Source: Porticoccaceae bacterium
Lineage (GTDB): Bacteria; Pseudomonadota; Gammaproteobacteria; Pseudomonadales; Porticoccaceae
Reading direction: 5' to 3'
NCBI GenBank assembly: GCA_024639885.1
Contig: JAHEGD010000014.1
Span: 5,754 to 69,753, forward strand
Length of the DNA: 64,000 bases
This document shows, in pieces, positions 29,654 to 36,753 of this stretch. The notes under the pieces were generated by a model that ran no database searches, had not been told where the DNA came from, and was given only the letters and a program-made list of their open reading frames with translations. The position numbers and the translations under genes are program-made. Position 1 is the stretch's first letter. Each line of letters begins with the position of its first letter.

Positions 29654-30902
29654 CAGTGACCAAGAAGCGTTTGTCTGGATATGGCTGCCCGACCAAACCG
29701 AGCCGATCGTGGCAGGGCGCCTAGAAGCTGACAACGGCAATACCCTATTCAACTACGGTAAAAGTTACCTAGAGCGACTCAATGACAGCAACCCGGCTAT
29801 GGCCATCTATGAGCCCGAGTTGCCGTTGAAGGCCGGGGCATTACCGCTACCCGATGGCTTGGCCATGGCTGGCTGCATTCGAGATGCCGCACCCGACGCA
29901 TGGGGACGGCGCGTCATCATCAACAAAAAGCTCGGGCGAAACAGCGCCGGCATAGACACCGCCGAGCTGGGTGAGCTCACCTATCTGCTCGAATCTGGCT
30001 CTGACCGGATTGGCGCGCTGGATTTCCAGCGCTCTCCAACCGAGTATCTGCCGCGCGAGACCGGCACTGTTAGCATGGACGAGTTAATTGAATCCGCCGC
30101 ACGAGTGGAAAAAGGTGTACCACTCACCGCGGAGCTTGATTTGGCGCTGTATCACGGCACCGCGATTGGTGGCGCGCGCCCCAAGGCGCTGGTCCAAAAT
30201 CAGGATAAAAAGTATGTCGCCAAGTTCTCATCTAGCGCCGACCTGTACAGTGTGGTTAAAGCTGAGTTCATCGCGATGCGACTTGCCGCCTTGGCGGGGC
30301 TCAATGTCGCACCGGTTAAGCTTGAAACCGCTGCGAATAAAGATGTGCTGCTAATCGAGCGCTTTGACCGCCAGCTAAAAGGCCGCCAGTGGACACGCAA
30401 GGCGATGGTCTCGGCTCTCACTATACTCGGCCTTGACGACATGATGGCCCGCTACGCCAGCTATGAAACCTTAGCTGAAATCATTCGCCAGCGCTTTTCT
30501 GACCCCAAAGAGACACTGCAAGAGTTGTTCTCTCGCCTCGCCTTCAACATCTTGTGCGGCAATACCGATGACCATGCGCGCAATCACGCCGCTTTCTGGA
30601 ACGGTAAAGAGCTCACCCTGACACCCGCTTATGATATCTGCCCACAGGGCCGTGCGGGCAACGAGGCGTCGCAAGCCATGCTGATATCCGGACGGAACAA
30701 CCTCAGCCAGTTAACGCTCTGCCTTGCGGCCGCCAGACATTTTCTTCTCTCAGAGGAAGAAGCCCGCGCTATCTGCAGCCACCTAATCGAAACCATCGAA
30801 AACCATTGGCATCGGGTTTGCGATGAAGCACGGCTCAGTGAAGTAGACAGATCGCTTCTCTGGGGAAGGCAGTTTCTTAATCCCTACTCGATCGAACGGT
30901 AG
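29643..30902 (+). CDS. hipA: HipA-family serine/threonine kinase toxin
   Basis: A 419-residue HipA kinase. It has the N-terminal HipA/couple domain (about 10-110) and the kinase core with the flexible Gly-rich loop GGARPKA (176-182), an ATP-contacting Lys in YVAKFSS (194), the catalytic NTDDHARNH (307-315) and the DFG-equivalent Asp in AYDICP (331). E. coli HipA phosphorylates GltX and induces dormancy; the target here is unknown. The ATG at 29643 lies inside hipB; longer upstream readings of this frame are overlap with hipB. All catalytic residues are present, so it is probably active. Its stop is 16 bases from the downstream repeat copy. Confidence 0.9.
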   Translation: MTSNSDQEAFVWIWLPDQTEPIVAGRLEADNGNTLFNYGKSYLERLNDSNPAMAIYEPELPLKAGALPLPDGLAMAGCIRDAAPDAWGRRVIINKKLGRNSAGIDTAELGELTYLLESGSDRIGALDFQRSPTEYLPRETGTVSMDELIESAARVEKGVPLTAELDLALYHGTAIGGARPKALVQNQDKKYVAKFSSSADLYSVVKAEFIAMRLAALAGLNVAPVKLETAANKDVLLIERFDRQLKGRQWTRKAMVSALTILGLDDMMARYASYETLAEIIRQRFSDPKETLQELFSRLAFNILCGNTDDHARNHAAFWNGKELTLTPAYDICPQGRAGNEASQAMLISGRNNLSQLTLCLAAARHFLLSEEEARAICSHLIETIENHWHRVCDEARLSEVDRSLLWGRQFLNPYSIER

Positions 30903-30923
30903 GCGTAACCACCGCCCAGCCGA

Positions 30924-31616
30924 TTAGCGCGGCGGGTCTATCTGGCCGCCGATAGAGCTATTAAGCCTAAACCAGCCGGCCACGCTGTAGCGGTCGCGCG
31001 CCGCCGGCAGCACTTCGTGGGGGAACTCCTCGCTGAGAAAAACCACCAAGCTGGCAAAGCTGGGGGTTACCCGCAGCAGCTCACCAGCGGCTTGGTCGTC
31101 GTCGGGGTAGATCACCAGCTCGCCGCCGTCATCGGGCTGCCAGCCGCGGTTGAGGTAGCCGACCACGCTCAGCAGGCGGTTGCTCTCGCCGCGAAAGGCG
31201 TCGCGGTGGCGCTTGTAGAAATCGCCGGGCGCATAGTGGGCAAGATGGCTTTCAAACGAAAACAGCCCCAAAAACAGCCGCCGGTTAAGGTACAGGCGCA
31301 GCGCCTCGCACCACTGCCGCCACGCGGCGGCGTGCGGCTGCGCGCCATCCAACCAGTAGATAGTGTCGCGGCGCACAAAGCGGTTGCGCTGCGCATCGTC
31401 GCCGCGGCCAATCGCAGCCGGGGCAAACTCGCCCTCGCCGGCGGCCAGTGCCGCCAACAGTGAGTCGCTGACCGCGGCGGGCAGTGCCGCTGGGCAGATG
31501 GCGTAGCCGCGCGTCTCAAGCTGGCTGGCGATGGTCGCAAACAGCGTCTCGTCGGGCGGCTCTGCCGCATGTAAACGGCTGGACAGGTTAACAACGGCAG
31601 TGGGGCTGGCTGGCAC
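30924..31616 (-). CDS. 2-oxoglutarate/Fe(II) oxygenase, SM-20/prolyl-hydroxylase-like
   Basis: A 230-residue dioxygenase of the prolyl-4-hydroxylase superfamily. The iron ligands are readable as His137-x-Asp139 in FYKRHRDAF and His200 in EEFPHEVLP, with the 2-oxoglutarate-binding Arg209 in RYSVAGWFR. The spacing and flanking motifs resemble the bacterial PHD2-like proteins such as the Pseudomonas enzyme that hydroxylates a proline of EF-Tu; that substrate is a suggestion only. The last 46 codons are the copy regenerated next to hipBA (see the fragment at 28923-29070), so the C-terminal end may be a recombinant. It would have converged on the TonB receptor before the insertion. Confidence 0.88.
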   Translation of the reverse strand: MPASPTAVVNLSSRLHAAEPPDETLFATIASQLETRGYAICPAALPAAVSDSLLAALAAGEGEFAPAAIGRGDDAQRNRFVRRDTIYWLDGAQPHAAAWRQWCEALRLYLNRRLFLGLFSFESHLAHYAPGDFYKRHRDAFRGESNRLLSVVGYLNRGWQPDDGGELVIYPDDDQAAGELLRVTPSFASLVVFLSEEFPHEVLPAARDRYSVAGWFRLNSSIGGQIDPPR

Positions 31617-31743
31617 GTGGGAGTCCCTAGTAAAACTAAATTGTCGTCTTATTGGCGCGCGCTGGCGAGCAATAAATGACGCGCCAGAGAGTTTTTGCTA
31701 GGGTAGCGGCCACTGCCAATAGCCAACCTGCGAGGCCCGCACC

Positions 31744-32145
31744 ATGAGCGACACCAACACCCCCGAAGAGAACGGTATGAACCCTAACGAGCTCTACCGC
31801 GAAGAGAACTACACCGACCAGAAAATGGGCTCTATCCGCAAGCTGATCCCAGTCACGGCCGAAGGCAGCGACGACGAGTCGCGGCCGGTCCAGTTTGTCG
31901 GCTCGGCGCAGGTGATGACACCGATGGGCGCAGTGCCGCTAACCTTTGCACTGGATGGCGACACCATCGGCGAAGCGGCCGCCGACTTTGCCGGCAAGGC
32001 GCAGCTGGCGGTAGAGCAGACCGCCAAAGAGATCGAGCAGATGCGCCGCGACCAGGCCTCTCAAATCGTCGTGCCGGGCCAGGGTGGTGGCGGCATGGGT
32101 GGTGGTATGGGCGGCGGCGCACCCGGTGGCGGCATTATTGTTTAA
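31744..32145 (+). CDS. Conserved hypothetical protein with Gly/Met-rich tail
   Basis: A 133-residue soluble, acidic protein with no family I can name. The N-terminus is polar (NTPEENGMNPNELYREENYTDQKMGSIRKL), the centre is a compact alpha/beta-like stretch (PVQFVGSAQVMTPMGAVPLTFALDGDTIGEAAADFAGKAQLAVEQTAKEIEQM) and the end is a low-complexity tail of GGGM repeats finishing GGGIIV. Third-position GC is normal for the genome, arguing for a real gene. It stands alone between the oxygenase (divergent) and a convergent GIY-YIG gene. No signal peptide or membrane segment is seen. Confidence 0.7.
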   Translation: MSDTNTPEENGMNPNELYREENYTDQKMGSIRKLIPVTAEGSDDESRPVQFVGSAQVMTPMGAVPLTFALDGDTIGEAAADFAGKAQLAVEQTAKEIEQMRRDQASQIVVPGQGGGGMGGGMGGGAPGGGIIV

Positions 32146-32203
32146 CGGCTAAAGCGCCGCTCAGCGGCCGGGTTGGCGTTAGCTCAACCCAGCCACTGCG
32201 CGC

Positions 32204-32488
32204 TTACTGGCTGGTGGTAATCAGCCGCTGTTTTTGCAGTGCGGTTAATTTTTTTATCTCCGCTTCACGGCGACTGGCACTGCTGCGGTTGTGGCCACCC
32301 TCGCGGTAGACCACTGCCAGTGGCCGACGGCCAAGAAAATACTTGGCGCCGCGCTTTGCGGCCCCCGCCGGCTGCTGCATTGCTTGGTGCTCGCTAAAGC
32401 GGCGCTCGACATCGGTGGCGATACCGGTGTAAAGCGAGCCGTCGCTGCACTTAACTACATAAACAAACCATTCGCTAGCGACCGCCAC
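32204..32488 (-). CDS. GIY-YIG nuclease superfamily protein
   Basis: A 94-residue single-domain protein of the YhbQ/UPF0213 type: WFVYVVKCSDGSLYTGIATDVERRFSEHQ gives the two motif strands (here YVV and YTG), the Arg and the helix, with GAKYFLGRRPLAVVY and the Glu of SRREAEIKKL further on. YhbQ-like proteins have been linked to DNA-damage responses; the exact substrate is open. The start is a GTG overlapping the stop of the upstream SprT-like gene by one base (the frame runs open to 32599 but lies in that gene). Confidence 0.85.
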   Translation of the reverse strand: MAVASEWFVYVVKCSDGSLYTGIATDVERRFSEHQAMQQPAGAAKRGAKYFLGRRPLAVVYREGGHNRSSASRREAEIKKLTALQKQRLITTSQ

Positions 32489-33060
32489 TAGCCAGCTGCA
32501 ACCAGTTCTGTGCGGCAGCTGCGGCAGTGGTAGCGGGCGTGCCCGGCGGCGACCCGGCGGTGGCGCAGCGCGCCGAGCTGATGGCTGCGACAGCCGCATT
32601 GGTAGGGGTAGCTGGCGCGCTGCTGCTGCGGTATGCCGTCTAACTCATAATGGCCGGTGGCGCGGGTTGGCAGACCGAAATCGACCATCACCGCCTGCCA
32701 CTGCGGGCCGTGCGGCTTTAACCGCCGGTTTGGATAGCGGCGGCTCACCGCGTAGTGGGCCACCTCGTGCGGAACGGTATCGGCCAAGCTCTCTTGCCAG
32801 TATTTAGCAAACAGCCACGGGTTAAAACGCAAGGTGTCTGGTTCGGCCGCGCGCTTGGCGGTAGCCGGCCGCGCCGGCCGGAAGCTACCGGCAGTGCGGC
32901 CGCGCTGGTCAAAGCGGACCGCGGGGGGCGGCAGCGCCACACCGTAACACTGCTCTGCAAACTGGCACCAGCGCGCCACAGCGGTGATCACGGCGGCACG
33001 CTCGGGCTCGCCAATTGGCAGGTAGTGGCCGTCTTGCAGGATCGGGGTAAAGTTATCCAT
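32488..33060 (-). CDS. SprT-like zinc metalloprotease
   Basis: A 190-residue SprT/SprT-like protein with the metalloprotease motif HEVAH (98-102) inside DTVPHEVAHYAVSRRYPN, and a C-terminal zinc ribbon (YQCGCRSHQ and YHCRSCRTEL). Related eukaryotic Spartan proteases clear DNA-protein crosslinks; bacterial SprT function is poorly defined. The frame is open for 140 codons upstream of 33060, but that part is antisense to rnm; the ATG at 33060 is right for the family. A TATACT hexamer lies only seven bases before it, suggesting a leaderless transcript. Confidence 0.88.
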   Translation of the reverse strand: MDNFTPILQDGHYLPIGEPERAAVITAVARWCQFAEQCYGVALPPPAVRFDQRGRTAGSFRPARPATAKRAAEPDTLRFNPWLFAKYWQESLADTVPHEVAHYAVSRRYPNRRLKPHGPQWQAVMVDFGLPTRATGHYELDGIPQQQRASYPYQCGCRSHQLGALRHRRVAAGHARYHCRSCRTELVAAG

Positions 33061-33103
33061 CGCGGCCAGTATAACGGCGCAGCGCTGCGCTACAATGGCC
33101 ACC
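33061..33103. promoter_or_regulatory. Symmetrical divergent promoters, apparently leaderless on both sides
   Basis: On the minus strand TATACT (33073-33068) is followed by seven bases and the ATG at 33060. On the plus strand TACAAT (33091-33096) is followed by seven bases and the ATG at 33104. A perfect 14-bp palindrome GCGCAGCGCTGCGC (33077-33090) lies between. No ribosome binding site is present on either side. Each -10 sits where the other promoter's -35 would be. Confidence 0.5.
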
Positions 33104-33925
33104 ATGAAAGTTGACCTACACTGCCACACACGCCACTCCGACGGCGAGCTAGATGCCCCCGAGTTACTGGCGCTAGCCGTCGAACGCGGCGTCGAGCTGC
33201 TGGCGATCACCGACCACGATTCGCTCGGCGCCCACGACGAACTGGCTGGGCAGAGCTTTGGCGGGCTGCGGCTATTGGCCGGCATTGAGCTGTCGACCAG
33301 CTGGCGCGGCCGCGGGGTCCATATTGTTGGGCTCAACGTCGATACCAGCAACCCCGGTTTGCGCGCTGGCATCGCCGCACAGCAGCGGGCACGCCAGCTG
33401 CGCGCCGAGATCATCGATGCCAAGCTGGCCAAGCTCGGTTTTGCTGACACCTTAAGCGGGGCGCGCCGCCACGCCGCCAATGGGTTTATCGGCCGGCCTC
33501 ATTTTGCCGCCGAGCTAGTCGCCCGCGGGGCGGTTAAAGACCACGCCAGCGCATTCAAAAAATACTTGGGCGCAGGTAAAGCGGGCGACATTAAAGAGCA
33601 GTGGGCCGACCTGCCTAGCGTGGTCGAGTGGATCACCGTGGCGGGCGGCGTGGCGGTACTCGCCCACCCGGACAAATACAAATTGACCCGCACCAAACTG
33701 GTCGAGCTGCTCGGCGATTTTAGCGCCGCCGGTGGCACCGCGATGGAGGTAGTGTCGGGCAACCAAACTGCCGCCAGCAGCCGCCAGTTAGCGCAGCTCT
33801 GCCGGCAATTTAATCTGCTCGCCTCGTCCGGTAGCGACTACCACGGCCCCTCACTGCCGTGGGCGTCGCTGGGCAACCAACCGGAGCTGCCGGGCGACCT
33901 GGCGCCGGTCTGGGCGCAGTTCTAG
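33104..33925 (+). CDS. rnm: PHP-domain 5'-3' exoribonuclease RNase AM (YciV family)
   Basis: The 273-residue PHP phosphoesterase begins with VDLHCHTRHSDG and continues with ITDHDSLGAHDEL, GIELSTSWRGRGVHIVGLNVD, the GRPHFAAELV segment, VLAHPDKYKL and SSGSDYHGPSLPW, which supply the metal-binding His/Asp set of the PHP site. The pattern follows E. coli YciV closely; that enzyme trims 5' ends of rRNAs. An ATG three codons upstream (33095) overlaps the TACAAT hexamer, so the ATG at 33104 is preferred. It is divergent from the SprT-like gene. Confidence 0.88.
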   Translation: MKVDLHCHTRHSDGELDAPELLALAVERGVELLAITDHDSLGAHDELAGQSFGGLRLLAGIELSTSWRGRGVHIVGLNVDTSNPGLRAGIAAQQRARQLRAEIIDAKLAKLGFADTLSGARRHAANGFIGRPHFAAELVARGAVKDHASAFKKYLGAGKAGDIKEQWADLPSVVEWITVAGGVAVLAHPDKYKLTRTKLVELLGDFSAAGGTAMEVVSGNQTAASSRQLAQLCRQFNLLASSGSDYHGPSLPWASLGNQPELPGDLAPVWAQF

Positions 33926-34006
33926 AAATCACCTGCCGGCTCGCCTATACTGCGCGCTTATTCAGATTTACCGCGCTAACGCGCGGAGTTAGGAGCAACC
34001 AACCCC

Positions 34007-34441
34007 GTGGACTTTTTCATATTTATCAGCGAGCAGTGGCTGCTGGTCAGCTTGCTGCTGGTACTGGTTTACGCCTTCGCGATGCTTGAGCGCAGCCGCG
34101 GTGGCAAGCCGCTAACACCGGCTCAAGTGGTCGCTGAGCTCAACGCTGAGCGGGCAATTTTGCTCGATGTACGCGACGCCAAAGAGTACGCCGGCGGCCA
34201 TATCCACGGCGCGCTGCACATACCGCACAGCAAGGTCGCCAACCAGCTTCACGAGCTTAACAAGCACCGAGAAAAAACCATCATCTTGGCCTGCAAAATG
34301 GGCCAGAGTGCCGCCGCTACCGGCAAGCTGCTGACCAAACAGGGCTACACCGTGCGCCGCTTGGGCGGCGGTATGATGGAGTGGGGCAACCAAGGTATGC
34401 CAGTGGTCACTAAGGCCAGCGGCAAAGGCAAAGAGGCGTAA
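34007..34441 (+). CDS. Membrane-anchored rhodanese-like protein (YibN family)
   Basis: A 144-residue protein with an N-terminal membrane segment (about 5-25, WLLVSLLLVLVYAFAML) and a single rhodanese domain (ILLDVRDAKEYAGGHIHGALHIPHSKV, active-site Cys in ILACKMGQSAA). The GTG start has GGAG upstream. Order yibN-grxC-secB is common in gammaproteobacteria and is intact here, with four bases to grxC. The sulfur donor and acceptor are not known. Confidence 0.9.
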   Translation: MDFFIFISEQWLLVSLLLVLVYAFAMLERSRGGKPLTPAQVVAELNAERAILLDVRDAKEYAGGHIHGALHIPHSKVANQLHELNKHREKTIILACKMGQSAAATGKLLTKQGYTVRRLGGGMMEWGNQGMPVVTKASGKGKEA

Positions 34442-34445
34442 CCGC

Positions 34446-34715
34446 ATGAGCGCGCCCGAGGTAACCGTTTATACCACCCGTTACTGCCCCTACTGCTCGG
34501 CGGCAACCCAGCTGCTGCAGAGCTTGGGGGTCGACTTCAACGAGATTTCCGCTGACAATAACCCCAAGCTGCGCAGCCAGTTGCGCGAGCGCAGCGGCCA
34601 GCACACAGTGCCGCAAATTTGGATTGGCGAGCATCACGTCGGTGGGTTCACCGACCTCCAGCTGCTTGCCCAGCGCGGCACGCTCAGCGAGCTGCTCGCC
34701 GGTAGCACCGCTTAA
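34446..34715 (+). CDS. grxC: Glutaredoxin 3 (GrxC)
   Basis: Small dithiol glutaredoxin reducing disulfides with glutathione. The 89-residue product has the CPYC redox centre (Cys14, Cys17), the cis-Pro in HTVPQIWIG and the GGFTDL glutathione-binding turn. Lies between yibN and secB on one transcript. Confidence 0.96.
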   Translation: MSAPEVTVYTTRYCPYCSAATQLLQSLGVDFNEISADNNPKLRSQLRERSGQHTVPQIWIGEHHVGGFTDLQLLAQRGTLSELLAGSTA

Positions 34716-34752
34716 CCCAATACACTTTTACTCAAACAATAAGGCCAATACC

Positions 34753-35253
34753 ATGACTGAAGAGACACCCGTAGCCGCTGCCAGCGAAGAGAAGCCCGGC
34801 GTACAATTTGCCCTGCAACGGATCTACCTGAAAGATTTCTCGTTTGAATCGCCGCAGGGCGTCAAGGCGTTTACCTCGCAGGCCAAACCCAAGGTCAACC
34901 AAGAGCTCAACACCAAAACCGCCAAAATTGAGGACAACCTCTACGAAGTGGCGCTGCGTCTCACCGTGACCGTTGCCGACGGCGAAGAGACTCTCTATCT
35001 GGTTGAGGTTGAGCAGGCCGGCCTGTTTGCCATCACCGGCCTAGAAGACCAGCAGCTAGCCCAGGTGCTTAACACTGCCTGCCCGAACATTCTATTCCCG
35101 TACGCGCGCGAGGCGATCGACAACACCCTAACCAAAGCGACTTTCCCGCCGCTGCTGTTGCCGCCGATTAACTTTGACGCGCTGTTTGCCTCTGCTGTAC
35201 AGCAGGCGCAGGCAAAAGCCGACGAGCAGAACAGCGACGCAACCGAGCACTAA
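34753..35253 (+). CDS. secB: Protein-export chaperone SecB
   Basis: Tetrameric cytoplasmic chaperone that delivers unfolded precursors to SecA. The 166-residue product has FALQRIYLKDFSFESPQGVKAF near the start, LYLVEVEQAGLFAI, the CPNILFPYAREAI motif and the PINFDALF region. The frame extends back into grxC; the ATG at 34753 matches all family members. A bidirectional terminator follows. Confidence 0.97.
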   Translation: MTEETPVAAASEEKPGVQFALQRIYLKDFSFESPQGVKAFTSQAKPKVNQELNTKTAKIEDNLYEVALRLTVTVADGEETLYLVEVEQAGLFAITGLEDQQLAQVLNTACPNILFPYAREAIDNTLTKATFPPLLLPPINFDALFASAVQQAQAKADEQNSDATEH

Positions 35254-35275
35254 ACGCGCCCGCTAGCCGCTAGCC

Positions 35276-35302
35276 AAAACGCCCGCGCAACGCGGGCGTT
35301 TT
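35276..35302. terminator. Bidirectional terminator between secB and ntrC
   Basis: Near-perfect inverted repeat AAAACGCCCGCG/CGCGGGCGTTTT with a three-base loop; A and T ends make it usable from both convergent genes. Confidence 0.88.
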
Positions 35303-35313
35303 GCTATCTGCGA

Positions 35314-36750
35314 TTAGCTGATGCCGTACTCTTTGAGCTTGCGGGTGAGTGTGTTGCGCCCCCAGCCGAGCTTGTCGGCGGCATCGCGCTTGCGCCCGGC
35401 GGTGGCATTCAGGGCCGCCTCTATCAGCACCCGCTCGGCCAACTCCACCGCGCGCTGGGCGACATCCATCCGGTCACTGGCCAGCTCGGTTGCCGCCCAG
35501 CCGGCCAGCAGCTGTGGCCACTGTTCGGCGCTGGCTAGCGGCGCTACCGCCGGCGCCGGCGATGCTGCCGCAGCGGCACCCAGCAGATCGGCCGGCAGGT
35601 CGGCCGGCAGCACCTCGCGGCCGGCGGCCATCACGGTTAGCCAGCGGCAGGCGTTCTCGAGTTGGCGGACGTTGCCCGGCCACGGCAGCGCCACCAGCTG
35701 CGCCTCGGCAGCTGGCGACAGCAGCTTGCTCTCTACCCCCAACTCGGTGGCGGCGCGCTGAAAGAAGTAGCGCATCAGCTGGGGAATATCTTGGCGTCGC
35801 TCGGCCAGTTTGGGCAGCAGGATACGGATCACATTGAGCCGGTGGAAAAGATCCTCGCGGAAGCTGCCAGCCTCAACCAGCTGTTCTAGGTTTTGATGGG
35901 TGGCGGCGATGATACGCACATCTACCTTCACCGAGGTGTGGCCGCCAACCCGGAAAAACTCGCTGTCGGCGAGCACCCGCAACAGCCGGGTCTGCGCCTC
36001 TTGGGGCATATCGCCAATCTCATCGAGAAACAGCGTGCCACCGTTGGCCTGCTCAAAGCGGCCCTCGCGGCGCGCCGCCGCACCGGTAAAGGCGCCCTTC
36101 TCGTGGCCAAACAGCTCAGACTCGATCAACTCGGCGGGGATCGCGGCCATGTTGAGGGCGATAAACTTGCCGTCGCGGCGCGGACTGTGGCGGTGTAGCG
36201 CCTGCGCCACCAGCTCTTTGCCGGTGCCCGACTCGCCATTGATTAGCACGGTGATATTAGATTTAGAGAGCCGTCCAATCGCCCGAAACACCTCTTGCAT
36301 GGCCGGTGCTTCGCCAATGATCTCTTGCGCTATCGGCAGCGACTCGTTGCTGCTGGCGCGCTCTTGCTGCTGCTCGGCGACCACGGCTAGCGCACGCTCG
36401 GCAACCGCTTGCAACTCATCTAGATCGAACGGTTTGGGCAGGTACTCAAAAGCGCCCCCTTCATAGGCAGCAACGGCACTGTCTAGGTCGGAGTGGGCGG
36501 TGGTGATAATTACCGGCAGCAGCGGCTGGGCGTTGTGCAGCTGCGCCAGCAGCTCAAGGCCATCGGTGCCGGGCATGCGGATATCCGATATCACCACCGC
36601 CGGGCGGTGGCTGGCAAAGGCTGCCAACAGCGCATCGGCGGAGTCAAAGGCGCGCACCGTGAGCTCGGCGCGCTGCAACGCGCGCTGCATCACTTTGCGC
36701 AGTGAGTGGTCATCTTCAGCCAGCCAGATCTGCTCTTTGGCGGGGGACAT
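35314..36750 (-). CDS. ntrC: Nitrogen regulation response regulator NtrC (GlnG)
   Basis: Sigma-54-dependent activator of nitrogen-limitation genes. The 478-residue protein has a receiver domain (phospho-Asp56 in VVISDIRMPG), an AAA+ domain with Walker A GESGTGKE, the sigma-54-contacting GAFTGA loop, and the Walker B region GGTLFLDEIGD, and a Fis-type helix-turn-helix at the end (RKRDAADKLGWGRNTLTRKLKE). It lies three bases after ntrB. NtrC sites are readable upstream of glnA and upstream of ntrB. Confidence 0.97.
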   Translation of the reverse strand: MSPAKEQIWLAEDDHSLRKVMQRALQRAELTVRAFDSADALLAAFASHRPAVVISDIRMPGTDGLELLAQLHNAQPLLPVIITTAHSDLDSAVAAYEGGAFEYLPKPFDLDELQAVAERALAVVAEQQQERASSNESLPIAQEIIGEAPAMQEVFRAIGRLSKSNITVLINGESGTGKELVAQALHRHSPRRDGKFIALNMAAIPAELIESELFGHEKGAFTGAAARREGRFEQANGGTLFLDEIGDMPQEAQTRLLRVLADSEFFRVGGHTSVKVDVRIIAATHQNLEQLVEAGSFREDLFHRLNVIRILLPKLAERRQDIPQLMRYFFQRAATELGVESKLLSPAAEAQLVALPWPGNVRQLENACRWLTVMAAGREVLPADLPADLLGAAAAASPAPAVAPLASAEQWPQLLAGWAATELASDRMDVAQRAVELAERVLIEAALNATAGRKRDAADKLGWGRNTLTRKLKEYGIS

Positions 36751-36753
36751 AAG

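Noticed and set aside
28853..30918. Insertion sequence or integrase behind the hipBA insertion
   Set aside because: No transposase, integrase or terminal inverted repeat is present; only the gene-end duplication supports mobility.
33061..33480. 140-codon upstream extension of the SprT-like gene
   Set aside because: It is antisense to the conserved start of rnm, and homologues begin at MDNF near 33060.
34624..34752. 43-codon N-terminal extension of SecB into grxC
   Set aside because: It reads the wrong frame of grxC; the family N-terminus starts at 34753.
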